From Streptomyces deccanensis (GTDB taxonomy: Bacteria > Actinomycetota > Actinomycetes > Streptomycetales > Streptomycetaceae): DNA of 64,000 nt. Positions 51,385-60,014 of this stretch are shown here, one piece after another. Location: contig NZ_CP092431.1 of the NCBI RefSeq assembly GCF_022385335.1, positions 1,116,001 through 1,180,000 of the forward strand, read 5' to 3'. The position numbers and the translations under genes were made by a program. The notes under the pieces were generated by a model, which saw nothing but the letters and a program-made list of their open reading frames with translations, made no database searches and was not told the DNA's origin. How positions within the stretch are numbered: position 1 is the first letter of the stretch; every line of letters begins with the position of its first letter.

Positions 51385-52710
51385 ATGGGCGTTCGCCGAC
51401 GAAGTCGCCGCCTGGCCGCCATGATCACCGCCGCGGGGCTCGCGTTCGGGGCGGCGGCCTGCGGATCGGGATCCGACAGCGCCGGAAGCTCTGACCCGAA
51501 CACGCTGGAGGTGTGGACCCGGAGCAACCCGGACCCGGCCGCCACGTACGAGCGGGTGTTCGCCGCCTTCACCGAGAAGACCGGCATCAAGATCGACTAT
51601 CAGCCGGTCATCAACTTCGACCAGCAGCTCCAGAGCCGGGCGTCCACCAAGGACCTCCCGGACGTGATGATCAACGACACGGCACTGATGGGCAGTTACC
51701 AGGGCCAGGGCCTGCTGAAGCCGATCGATCCCTCCTCGATCGACGGCCACGACCAGATCACCGACAAGACCTGGGCCTCCACCGTGGGCATCGACGGCCG
51801 GCACTACGGCATCCCGTACTCCCGCCAGGCCCAGACCCTGATGATCCGCACGGACTGGCTGAAGAAGCTCGGACTCCAGGCGCCGACCACCTGGGCGGAG
51901 ATGCTCTCCGTGGCCAAGGCCTTCGCCGAGCGGGACCCGGACGGCGACGGCAAGAAGGACACCTACGGCATGGTCGTCCCCGGCAGCGCCCAGAACGGCT
52001 ACGCCGCCTGGTGGGGCGCCAGCTTCCTCTGGTCCGGCGGCGCGAAGATCATCGAGAAGGACGGCGACGGTTACCGCCCCGCCATGGACTCGGCCGCCGC
52101 CGTACGCACCGTCACCTGGATGAAGGACAACCTCTTCTGCGGTGACAACGGTGTCATCCAGCCCGGCGCCATCAGCGCCGTCACGGGCACCGCCACCGAC
52201 TTCCAGGACGGAAACGCCGGGATGTACCTCACCGGCCCGTACAACATCGCCACCTACGACACCACGCCCGGCAAGGACGCGTACGACGTCATTCCCTTCC
52301 CGGCGGGCCCGGCCGGGTCCACCGTGCTGGCCGACGGCGAGAACATCTACTTCGGCGCGAGGACGGGCAAGGCGAAGCAGGAGCAGGCCCTCGCCGCCTT
52401 CCTGATCTCCCCCGAGGGCCAACGCCTCGCCATGACGGGCAAGAACCAGCCCGTGGTCCGCATCCCCGTCAACGCCACGCTCGACGCGGCCCAGGTGCGG
52501 GACGACCCGCGCTGGAGCGTCGTGCAGAAGGCCTACGAGGACGCCTCCGAAGAGTTCCCGAACGCGCCCGACTTCGCGCCCCTCAAGCAGGACACCGCCG
52601 ACGCCCTCAACGCGGTCTTCACGTACTGCGGCAGCGACGTCGGCTCCGGCCTCAGAGAACTCAACGACACCCTCGCCGGCGACCTCGAGGACCAGGACCT
52701 GTTGAAATGA
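51385..52710 (+). CDS. Sugar-acid ABC transporter substrate-binding lipoprotein
   Basis: A 441-residue binding lipoprotein of the carbohydrate uptake-1 type. The lipobox is AAAC at about residue 26, then VWTRSNPDPAATYERVFAAF and the ligand-region TWAEMLSVAKAFAERD. It presumably captures D-glucarate or a related aldarate or uronate, judged only by the two catabolic genes at the end of the operon. ATG 51385 has GGAG upstream. Its TGA overlaps the start of the first permease (ATGA). Confidence 0.88.
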   Translation: MGVRRRSRRLAAMITAAGLAFGAAACGSGSDSAGSSDPNTLEVWTRSNPDPAATYERVFAAFTEKTGIKIDYQPVINFDQQLQSRASTKDLPDVMINDTALMGSYQGQGLLKPIDPSSIDGHDQITDKTWASTVGIDGRHYGIPYSRQAQTLMIRTDWLKKLGLQAPTTWAEMLSVAKAFAERDPDGDGKKDTYGMVVPGSAQNGYAAWWGASFLWSGGAKIIEKDGDGYRPAMDSAAAVRTVTWMKDNLFCGDNGVIQPGAISAVTGTATDFQDGNAGMYLTGPYNIATYDTTPGKDAYDVIPFPAGPAGSTVLADGENIYFGARTGKAKQEQALAAFLISPEGQRLAMTGKNQPVVRIPVNATLDAAQVRDDPRWSVVQKAYEDASEEFPNAPDFAPLKQDTADALNAVFTYCGSDVGSGLRELNDTLAGDLEDQDLLK

Positions 52711-53654
52711 CCGCCACCACCGCGACCACCGCGTCGGCCGCGTCCGCCGTCGGGCCCGACCGGCGCGGAGGCCCTGTCGGGCGGTTCTTCCGCAGGAAGA
52801 CCGTCCTCCCCTGGCTGTTCCTGGCCCCCGGTCTGCTGCTCGCCCTCGTCTTCAAGTTCCTGCCGATGGGCAAGGGCATCTGGCTCAGCTTCTTCGACGT
52901 ACGGCCCTTCCTCGGCGACAAGTGGGTCGGCCTCGACAACTACACCCGGGTCCTGACCGACCACCGCTTCCAGGACGCGGTCGGCCACACCCTCCTCCTC
53001 GGCATCGGGCAGTCGCTCGGCGCGATCGCCGTCGGCTTCCTCCTGGCCCTGCTGCTCGAAGGCCAGGCCCGCTCGCTGAAGATCATCCGCACCGCCGTCT
53101 TCCTGCCGGTCGTCACCGCGACCGCCGTCGTCGGTGAGCTGTGGCGGCTGATGTACTACCCCACCTCCGACGGCCTGGTGAACAGCGCGCTCGGCTTCCT
53201 CGGCCTCGGCCCGACGCCGTTCCTCGACAACCCGGACACCGCGCTGTGGGCCACCATGGTCATGGGCGTCTGGATGGCCGCCCCCTACAACATGGTGATC
53301 ATCCTCGCCGGACTCGCGGGCGTGGACCGTACGTTGTACGAGGCCGCCGCGATGGACGGGGTGTCCCTGTGGCAGCGGTTGCGGTACGTCACCCTGCCGG
53401 CGATCCGCCCGGCCGTCGGCATCGTCCTCACGCTGGCCGCCATCCGCGGTCTGCGGGTCTTCACCGAGGTGTACGTCCTCACCGGCGGCGGTCCCGCCGG
53501 GTCCACCGAGGTCTGGATGACCCGCGCCTACACCCTCGGTTTCACCCGCAACGACATCGGCGGCGCGTCGGCGGCCTCCGTCGTCCTGCTCGCGGTGACG
53601 CTGCTGCTCACCGTCTCCGTCAACTACTTCCGCAAGAGGGGAGACGTGCGATGA
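52707..53654 (+). CDS. ABC transporter permease, MalF type
   Basis: A 315-residue inner-membrane permease with six helices. The EAA loop is YEAAAMDGVSLWQRLRYVTLP, and VGLDNYTRVLTDHRFQDAVG is the usual periplasmic-side start of the domain. It overlaps the binding protein upstream and the second permease downstream by four bases each. No ATPase gene is present. Streptomyces sugar systems of this type generally share the multitasking ATPase MsiK. Confidence 0.9.
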   Translation: MTATTATTASAASAVGPDRRGGPVGRFFRRKTVLPWLFLAPGLLLALVFKFLPMGKGIWLSFFDVRPFLGDKWVGLDNYTRVLTDHRFQDAVGHTLLLGIGQSLGAIAVGFLLALLLEGQARSLKIIRTAVFLPVVTATAVVGELWRLMYYPTSDGLVNSALGFLGLGPTPFLDNPDTALWATMVMGVWMAAPYNMVIILAGLAGVDRTLYEAAAMDGVSLWQRLRYVTLPAIRPAVGIVLTLAAIRGLRVFTEVYVLTGGGPAGSTEVWMTRAYTLGFTRNDIGGASAASVVLLAVTLLLTVSVNYFRKRGDVR

Positions 53655-54604
53655 GCGCACCCGCCCTCGACCCCGTCCGGACGCCGTCGTCCGACGAGGC
53701 CGTCACGTCGTCCGGGAGAACCGGAAAGCAGGCCCGGGCGACACCCGCCCGTTTCGACACCGCGCTCGGCTGGAACGACCGGCCCGGCGTCTCCTGGGTC
53801 CTGCGCATCCTGCTGTGCGCGCTGGCGCTCGGTATCTTCGCCGCGCCCTTCCTGACGATCCTCTCGGGCGCCCTGAGCACCCACCCCAGCGGCTCGTCGC
53901 TGACGTTCCTCCCGCACGACAGCACGCTGCTCAACTTCCGGGTGGCCGGGGAGCGCGGCATCTGGGACTACTTCACCAACTCGCTCGTCATAGCGGGCGG
54001 CGGACTGCTCCTGCAGCTCGTGGTGTGCGTGCTCGCAGCGTACGCGCTGGCCCGGCACCGGTTCCGGGGCCAGGCTCTGATCATGACCCTGTTCATGCTG
54101 ACGATGATGCTCCCCGAGGAGGTCATCGCGATCCCGCTGTCGCTGGTCCTCGGCCACGTCCCGGTGGTCGGCATCGACCTCAAGGGCACCGTCTGGGGCG
54201 TCATCCTGCCGCTCGGCGCGTGGGGTTTCTCGGTGATGCTGCTGACCGAGTTCATGAAGGACATCCCCCGCGAGATCGAGGAGGCCGCACGCCTCGACGG
54301 TGTCGGCGAGCTGCGGATGCTGTGGCAGGTCGTCCTGCCGCTGTGCAGGCCCGCGCTCGGTGTGGCCGGGGTCCTCGGCTTCATCATGATCTGGGACCAG
54401 TACCTGCTGCCGCTGATCGCCGCGAAGGACCCGACCGACTACACCGTCACCGTGGCCCTGTCCATCCTGCGCACCGACCCCGAGGTGGGCTCGGGCGTCG
54501 TCCTCGCGGGCGCGGTCATCGCGCTCGTGCCCAGCCTCGTCGTCTATCTGCTCCTCCAGCGCTCGCTGGTCGCCGGCATCGCCGCCGGCGCCACCAAGGG
54601 CTGA
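53651..54604 (+). CDS. ABC transporter permease, MalG type
   Basis: A 317-residue permease with an alanine/threonine-rich cytoplasmic leader of about 45 residues and six helices. The EAA loop is EEAARLDGVGELRMLWQVVLP. FTNSLVIAGGGLLLQLVVC opens the transport domain. ATG 53651 overlaps the preceding TGA. It forms the channel with the MalF-type partner. Confidence 0.9.
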   Translation: MSAPALDPVRTPSSDEAVTSSGRTGKQARATPARFDTALGWNDRPGVSWVLRILLCALALGIFAAPFLTILSGALSTHPSGSSLTFLPHDSTLLNFRVAGERGIWDYFTNSLVIAGGGLLLQLVVCVLAAYALARHRFRGQALIMTLFMLTMMLPEEVIAIPLSLVLGHVPVVGIDLKGTVWGVILPLGAWGFSVMLLTEFMKDIPREIEEAARLDGVGELRMLWQVVLPLCRPALGVAGVLGFIMIWDQYLLPLIAAKDPTDYTVTVALSILRTDPEVGSGVVLAGAVIALVPSLVVYLLLQRSLVAGIAAGATKG

Positions 54605-54629
54605 TCCGACCCCCACGTTTGAGGAAGAC

Positions 54630-55538
54630 ATGAAGTTCCAAGGAGTGCTGTTCTTTCCGGTCACACCGTTCGCCGCGGACGGTTCGGTGGACGAGGAACG
54701 GCTCGCACAGCACATCGAGACCGGGGTCGCGGCTGGTGCAGGGGGCGTGTTCGTCGCCTGCGGCACCGGTGAGTTCCACGCGCTGACGCCCGAGGAGATC
54801 GAGCGGGCCACGCGGGTCGCGGTGGCGACGACGGCCGGGCGGGTCCCGGTGCTGGCCGCCGCCGGGGGCCCGTCCCCGGTCGCCCGCGAGCAGGCCGCCC
54901 GGGTCGAACGCGCCGGCGCCGACGGCATCCTGCTGCTGCCGCCGTATCTGGTGAGCGCGCCGCAGCAGGGCCTGGTCCGGTACGTGCGGGAGGTCACGGA
55001 GGCCACCTCCCTGCCCGTCGTCTTCTACCAGCGCGGCACCGCCCGGCTCACCCCGGACACCGCCGCCGAGATCGCCGCGCTGCCCGGGGTCGTCGGCCTC
55101 AAGGACGGCATCGGGGACATCGAACGGATGCACCGCGTCGTCCGCGCGGTACGGGCCGTGCCGGGCACCGAGGACTTCCAGTTCTTCAACGGGCTGCCCA
55201 CCGCCGAGATGACCGCGCCCGCCTACCGGGGCATCGGCGTCGGCCTGTACTCCTCCGCCGTGTTCGCCTTCGCCCCGGAGATCGCCCTCGCCTTCCACCG
55301 GGCCCTTGCCGAGGGCGACGAGACGCTGGTCGCCACGCTCCTCGACGAGTTCTACGGCCCGCTCGTGGAACTGCGCGACGAGGTGCCCGGTTACGCCGTG
55401 GCGCTGATCAAGGCCGGGGTGACGCTGCGCGGGCTGGACGTCGGCGGCGTACGGGCGCCGCTGGTCGATCCGACGCCGGAGCACGTGGCCCAGCTGGCGA
55501 AACTGATCGACCACGGGCTGGGGGTGGTGGGCGCGTGA
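54630..55538 (+). CDS. 5-dehydro-4-deoxyglucarate dehydratase
   Basis: A 302-residue class I aldolase-type enzyme of the DapA family that converts 5-dehydro-4-deoxyglucarate to 2,5-dioxopentanoate with loss of water and CO2. The start GVLFFPVTPFAADGSVDEER, CGTGEFHALTPEE and the Schiff-base lysine region GVVGLKDGIGDIERM are typical of KdgD rather than of dihydrodipicolinate synthase. ATG 54630 follows GAGGA. The GTG of the next gene overlaps its TGA, coupling the two pathway enzymes. Confidence 0.9.
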   Translation: MKFQGVLFFPVTPFAADGSVDEERLAQHIETGVAAGAGGVFVACGTGEFHALTPEEIERATRVAVATTAGRVPVLAAAGGPSPVAREQAARVERAGADGILLLPPYLVSAPQQGLVRYVREVTEATSLPVVFYQRGTARLTPDTAAEIAALPGVVGLKDGIGDIERMHRVVRAVRAVPGTEDFQFFNGLPTAEMTAPAYRGIGVGLYSSAVFAFAPEIALAFHRALAEGDETLVATLLDEFYGPLVELRDEVPGYAVALIKAGVTLRGLDVGGVRAPLVDPTPEHVAQLAKLIDHGLGVVGA

Positions 55539-56785
55539 CCTCCACCAGGATCAGGGAGCTGATCGTCACCCCGATCGCCTTCCGTGACCCGCCGCTGCTG
55601 AACTCCAACGGCGTGCACGAGCCGCTCGCGCTGCGGACGATCCTCCAACTCGTCCTGGAGGACGGCACGGTGGGGCTCGGCGAGTCGACGGGCGGCACCG
55701 TCCGCCTGGAGCGGCTCGACGTCGCCGCGAAGGCGGTGGTCGGCCTGGACGTCTTCGACACGACCGCCGTCACGGCCGCGATCGACACCGCGCTGCGGCC
55801 CACCGTGCCCAGCTCCCACGAGCGCGGCTGGACCACCTCGGCGGTCGAGGTCGCCTGTCTCGACGCGCAGGGCAGGCTGCTCGGCCGCCCGGTGAGCGAC
55901 CTGCTCGGCGGCCGGGTCCGCGACACCGTGCCCTTCGCCGCGTACCTCTTCTACAAGTGGGCCGAACATCCCGCCCTCGACGGCCGCCCGGCGGTCGGCG
56001 ACGACTGGGGCGAGGCCCTCGACCCGGCCGGTGTCGTCGCACAGGCCCGGCTGATGCAACAGCGGTACGGCTTCCGGTCGTTCAAGCTGAAGGGAGGGGT
56101 CTTCCCGCCGGACGAGGAGATCGCCGCCGTCGAGGCGCTCGCGGAGGCCTTCCCCGGGCAGCCGCTGCGTCTGGACCCCAACACGGCCTGGACGGTGGAG
56201 ACCTCGCAGTACGTCGCCCGCCGGTTGGACGGCGTACTGGAGTACCTGGAGGACCCGACCGCCGGCATCCCCGGCATGGCGGAGGTCGCCGAGGAGTCGC
56301 CGATGCCGCTGGCGACCAACATGTGCGTGGTGGCCTGGGAGCATCTGCGGCCGGCCGTCGAGCGGAACGCCGTGCAGGTCCTGCTCACCGACCACCACTA
56401 CTGGGGCGGGCTGCGCCGCACCCATGAACTGGCCGCCGTCTGCGAGGCGTTCGGGCTCGCGCTGTCCATGCACTCCAACTCGCACCTCGGCATCAGCCTG
56501 GCCGCGATGACCCATGTCGCGGCCGCCATCCCCAACCTCGACCACTCCTGCGACACGCACTACCCGTGGAACTCGGCGGACGACGTGATCGTGCCGGGCG
56601 TGCTGGAGATCCGGGACGGGGAGGTCGCGGTGCCGACGGGGCCCGGGCTGGGCGTGGAGCTGGACCACGACGCCCTGGAACGGCTGCACCGGCTGTACGT
56701 CGACTCGGGGATGCGCTCCCGCGACGACACCGGGTACATGCGGCGGATCCAGCCGGGGTACGAGCTGCGACTGCCGCGCTGGTGA
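55535..56785 (+). CDS. gudD: Glucarate dehydratase
   Basis: A 416-residue enolase-superfamily enzyme that dehydrates D-glucarate to 5-dehydro-4-deoxyglucarate, the substrate of the preceding enzyme. NSNGVHEPLALRTI, the catalytic KLKGG, metal-site motifs DPNTAW and EYLEDPT, and the late SNSHLGISLAAMTH with the active histidine region identify the GlucD subgroup. It starts with GTG 55535 overlapping the upstream stop. With the ABC genes this makes a complete uptake-plus-two-step route to 2,5-dioxopentanoate. The final dehydrogenase is not in the window. Confidence 0.9.
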   Translation: MTSTRIRELIVTPIAFRDPPLLNSNGVHEPLALRTILQLVLEDGTVGLGESTGGTVRLERLDVAAKAVVGLDVFDTTAVTAAIDTALRPTVPSSHERGWTTSAVEVACLDAQGRLLGRPVSDLLGGRVRDTVPFAAYLFYKWAEHPALDGRPAVGDDWGEALDPAGVVAQARLMQQRYGFRSFKLKGGVFPPDEEIAAVEALAEAFPGQPLRLDPNTAWTVETSQYVARRLDGVLEYLEDPTAGIPGMAEVAEESPMPLATNMCVVAWEHLRPAVERNAVQVLLTDHHYWGGLRRTHELAAVCEAFGLALSMHSNSHLGISLAAMTHVAAAIPNLDHSCDTHYPWNSADDVIVPGVLEIRDGEVAVPTGPGLGVELDHDALERLHRLYVDSGMRSRDDTGYMRRIQPGYELRLPRW

Positions 56786-56824
56786 CCCGGCCGGGACGAT
56801 GACGCCGGTGAACCACCGCTGATC

Positions 56825-56848
56825 AGGGGCCGCCTTCGGGCGGCCCCT
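56825..56848 (+). terminator. UUCG-loop terminator of the glucarate operon
   Basis: AGGGGCCGCC (56825-56834), TTCG, and GGCGGCCCCT (56839-56848) form a perfect 10-bp stem with a stable UUCG tetraloop, 40 bases after gudD. Confidence 0.85.
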
Positions 56849-56889
56849 CGTCGTGTCGGCCGGCTCGTGCGCCCTGCGCGACGGGCGTG

Positions 56890-56929
56890 GGAGGTGGGCG
56901 GCGGGCGCGGGAGGTGGGTGGCGGGCGCG
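56890..56929. repeat. Two-copy 20-bp tandem repeat
   Basis: GGAGGTGGGCGGCGGGCGCG (56890-56909) is followed directly by a copy with one C-to-T change (56910-56929). Its role is unknown. Confidence 0.8.
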
Positions 56930-57246
56930 GACGCGCGAGCCCGCCGGGGCTCTGCCTCGGTCGGCGGTTTCCGCACCCCCGGGACGCGAAGCCGCCCCTT
57001 TCACGCGGTGCCCGACCGGCCGCCCCGCCTGTTTGGCTTGACCTGCGAAACACGCCGCCCATCCGCATGGGCCGCCTCACCTCGCCGCCTCGCCGCCTCG
57101 CCGACGTCCAACGCCTCGGAATCCGCCCACGGCCACGTCGTACGCGCGCCACCCGAGTCCCGTGCCCCGACAGCATCCGGCGTCCGCCCCTGTCCGGGCG
57201 CGCCCCCGTACGTCCACGCACGTCCGCTCACCTCTCGGGAGGGAAT

Positions 57247-58674
57247 GTGACCGCCCCCGTTAGCTCCTCCGAAAGCACGCCGGAGCCCGCCGACGAGCAG
57301 CATTTCACCAGTCTCAGCACCCGGGCCGCGCGACAGCTCGCGACGACCACCAAGTCCGAACCGCAGATGCAGGCCATCACCTCGCGTTGGCTGCTGAGGA
57401 CGCTGCCGTGGGTCGACGTCAAGGGCGGCACCTACCGGGTCAACCGCCGTCTCCAGTTGCGGATCGGCCGGGGCCGGGTGCAGTTCGACCAGAACGGCGC
57501 CGACGACGTCAAGGTCATCCCGGAGACCCTGACCGAACTCCCGGCGCTGCGCGGCTACGCCGACATCCCGGCCCTCAGGGAGATCTCCGCCCGGTTCCGG
57601 GTACGGGAGGTGCGCGCCGGCCAGGTGCTCGTGGACGCCGGGCAGCCGGTGACCGAGGCGTATCTCGTGGTGCACGGCAGGTTCACCAGGTACACCACCG
57701 GCAAGTACGGCGAGGAGGAGGTCCTCGGCGTCATCAGCGACGGCGACGGGCTGGGCGACGAGGCCATCGGACACGCCGACCCGCTGTGGCTCAGCTCGGT
57801 ACGGGCCGAGACGGCCGGGGTGGTGCTGGCGCTCAACTGGGACACGCTGATGGCGTTCGTGGAGCGCACGCCCTCCCTCGCGGCCCAGTTCGAGGCCTTC
57901 GCCGAGCGGCAGCGCAAGCCCATGAACCGCAAGGGCGAGGCCGATGTCCCCCTGGAGGCCGGTCATGTGGGCGAGTTGACGTTGCCGGGCGGCTTCGTCG
58001 ACTACGACCTCGCGCCCCGCGAGTACGAACTCTCACTCACCCAGACGGTGTTGCGGGTCCACACGCGGGTCGCGGACCTCTACAACCACCCGATGGACCA
58101 GACGGAGCAGCAACTCCGCCTGACCATCGAGGAGATCCGCGAACGCCAGGAGTGGGAGCTGGTCAACAACCGCGAGTTCGGGCTGCTGCACAACATCGAC
58201 TACGGCCAGCGCATCAGCACGTTCTCCGGGCCGCCGACCCCGGACGACATGGACGAACTGCTGTCGATGCGCCGCAAGACGCGTCTCTACCTGGCCCATC
58301 CGAAGGCGATCGCGGCGTTCTTCCGGCAGTGCAACCGGCGTGGCCTGGTGCCCGGCACGGTGAACGTCGAAGGACACGAGATGCCGGCGTGGCGCGGGGT
58401 GCCGCTCCTCCCGTGCAGCAAGATCCCGATCACCCCGCAGCACACCACGAGCATCATCGCGCTGCGCACGGGTGAGAAGGACCAGGGGGTCGTGGGGCTG
58501 CACCAGACGGGTATCCCCGAGGAGTACGAGCCCTCGCTGAACGTGCGCTTCATGGGCGTCGACACCACCGCGATCATGAGCTATCTGGTCACGGCCTACT
58601 ACTCGATGGCCGTCCTGGTGCCCGACGCGGCCGGGATCCTGGAGAACGTGCAGGTGGGGTGGACGCCGGAATGA
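57247..58674 (+). CDS. Family 2B encapsulin shell protein with cyclic-nucleotide-binding-like insertion
   Basis: A 475-residue HK97-fold shell protein that self-assembles into a protein nanocompartment. [20 protein letters not shown] and [20 protein letters not shown] form the N-arm and E-loop region. Residues about 110-220 ([20 protein letters not shown], then [10 protein letters not shown]) are the cyclic-nucleotide-binding-like insertion that defines subfamily 2B. The C-terminal part has [20 protein letters not shown] and [17 protein letters not shown]. It starts with GTG 57247 just after GGGAGGGA. Its TGA overlaps the start of the terpene cyclase gene, the expected cargo. Confidence 0.93.
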   Translation: MTAPVSSSESTPEPADEQHFTSLSTRAARQLATTTKSEPQMQAITSRWLLRTLPWVDVKGGTYRVNRRLQLRIGRGRVQFDQNGADDVKVIPETLTELPALRGYADIPALREISARFRVREVRAGQVLVDAGQPVTEAYLVVHGRFTRYTTGKYGEEEVLGVISDGDGLGDEAIGHADPLWLSSVRAETAGVVLALNWDTLMAFVERTPSLAAQFEAFAERQRKPMNRKGEADVPLEAGHVGELTLPGGFVDYDLAPREYELSLTQTVLRVHTRVADLYNHPMDQTEQQLRLTIEEIRERQEWELVNNREFGLLHNIDYGQRISTFSGPPTPDDMDELLSMRRKTRLYLAHPKAIAAFFRQCNRRGLVPGTVNVEGHEMPAWRGVPLLPCSKIPITPQHTTSIIALRTGEKDQGVVGLHQTGIPEEYEPSLNVRFMGVDTTAIMSYLVTAYYSMAVLVPDAAGILENVQVGWTPE

Positions 58675-59834
58675 ACGAGCCGTCACCGGCCGGAACGCCC
58701 TCCCGCGAAAGGGCGCCGGAGCCACCGGAGCCACCGGGTTCCGCCCCTGCCCGGCCACCGGAGCCACCAGGTTCCGGGCGTACGCGGCTGCCGTCGAGTT
58801 CCGCGCGTACGCGGCTGCCGGGGCCGTCGAGTCCCGCGCGGGCGCGGCGGGCGCGGCGGTCGGGCGCGATCCCCGGGCTGCTGTACCGGCCCGCCGTGCC
58901 CGCGGATCCGGCGCGGGCGGCGGAGGTGGACCGGCGGCTGGAGGCGTGGGCGGAGCGCCTCGATCTGTTCCCCCGGGAGTGGCGGGGGCAGTTCGCCCGC
59001 TTCGGCCTGGGCCGGGCCATCGTGCTGGCGCATCCGGGCGGGGCCGGCCTCGACCACCTCGCCGCCGCCGGGAAGCTGCTGCTGGCCGAGCATCTGGTCG
59101 ACAACGTCTACTGCGAGGTCGACGAGGGCAAGGGCGGTTCGCCGCGTGGCCTCGGGGGCCGGCTGCTGATGGCCCAGTCGGCGCTCGACCCGCTGCATTC
59201 CACGCCGGGGACGGAGGAGCGATGGGGGCGGGGCGTACGGGCCGACGGGCCGCTGCGGTCCTACCACTTCGCGCTGCGCGACTACGCCGCCCTCGCCACG
59301 CCCAGCCAGACGGACCGGCTCGTGCACGACCTCGCCCGGCTGCACCTGGGCTACCTCGGTGAGGCGGCCTGGGCCGAGACGGACCACATGCCGCAGGTCT
59401 GGGAGTACCTGGTGATGCGGCAGTTCAACAACTTCCGGCCCTGTCTGTCGGTGGTCGACGCCGTGGACGGCTGGGAGCTGCCGGAGGCCCTCTACGCCCG
59501 GCCCGAGGTGCAGCGGATCACCGCGCTGGCCGGGAACGCGGCCACGATCGTCAACGACCTTTACTCCTTCACGAAGGAGCTGTCCCATCCTGGCCATCTC
59601 AATCTGCCCGTCGTCATCGCCGCGAGCGAGCGGCGCGGGCTGAAGGCGGCCTATCTGGAGGCCGTCGAGATCCACAACCGGATCATGGAGGCGTTCGAGG
59701 AGGAGTCCGCGGCGCTCTCCGCGACCTCGCCGCCGGTCGGACGCTACGCCGCCGGTCTCGCCGCCTGGGTGGCGGGCAACCACGAATGGCACGCCACGAA
59801 CACCGACCGCTACAGCCTGCCCGACTACTGGTAG
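58671..59834 (+). CDS. Family 2 encapsulin cargo: terpene cyclase (2-methylisoborneol-synthase-like)
   Basis: A 387-residue class I terpene cyclase. The first 65 residues are proline/arginine/serine-rich and disordered, the type of leader that targets cargo into family 2B shells. The metal motif region is [11 protein letters not shown] (residues 142-152), with N145 where an aspartate is usual, and the second is NDLYSFTKE (295-303, intact NSE triad). [18 protein letters not shown] resembles 2-methylisoborneol synthases. ATG 58671 overlaps the shell gene stop. The GPP 2-methyltransferase gene that normally follows is absent here, so the natural substrate is uncertain. Confidence 0.88.
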   Translation: MNEPSPAGTPSRERAPEPPEPPGSAPARPPEPPGSGRTRLPSSSARTRLPGPSSPARARRARRSGAIPGLLYRPAVPADPARAAEVDRRLEAWAERLDLFPREWRGQFARFGLGRAIVLAHPGGAGLDHLAAAGKLLLAEHLVDNVYCEVDEGKGGSPRGLGGRLLMAQSALDPLHSTPGTEERWGRGVRADGPLRSYHFALRDYAALATPSQTDRLVHDLARLHLGYLGEAAWAETDHMPQVWEYLVMRQFNNFRPCLSVVDAVDGWELPEALYARPEVQRITALAGNAATIVNDLYSFTKELSHPGHLNLPVVIAASERRGLKAAYLEAVEIHNRIMEAFEEESAALSATSPPVGRYAAGLAAWVAGNHEWHATNTDRYSLPDYW

Positions 59835-59870
59835 GGCTGCGCGCCCCTATGAAATGGCCGCAGGCCTTTC

Positions 59871-59900
59871 AGGGGCGCGGGGAACTGCGCGAGAAGCCCC
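59871..59900. repeat. Single arm of the intergenic repeat family
   Basis: AGGGGCGCGGGGAACTGCGC followed by GAGAAGCCCC lies 37 bases after the terpene cyclase stop. It is identical over its first 23 bases to the element arm at 42247-42269. A GGGGC-GCA-GCCCC hairpin follows at 59927-59939, as in the first element. The remainder to 60014 shows no gene. Confidence 0.75.
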
Positions 59901-60014
59901 CACCGGACCCGCGCATGGGGGTCGAAGGGGCGCAGCCCCTGGGGATGGGACGGGTAGGGGCGGCGGGGGTGAAATTCCCGGGCGGGTCACGGTTCCAAGT
60001 TCACGGTGCCGCGA

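Larger units (their letters stand above)
56786..57246. other. Intergenic region before the encapsulin gene
   Basis: This 461-base gap starts with the terminator of the glucarate operon and contains a two-copy 20-bp repeat. The reading frame of the encapsulin gene is open upstream to 56887, but its codons there have no family resemblance. TTGACC near 57038 could be a -35, without a good -10. I see nothing else. Confidence 0.4.

Noticed and set aside
59835..60014. Remnant of a GPP methyltransferase after the terpene cyclase
   Set aside because: The gap is filled by an intergenic repeat arm and GC-rich filler. No SAM-binding motif was found in any frame.
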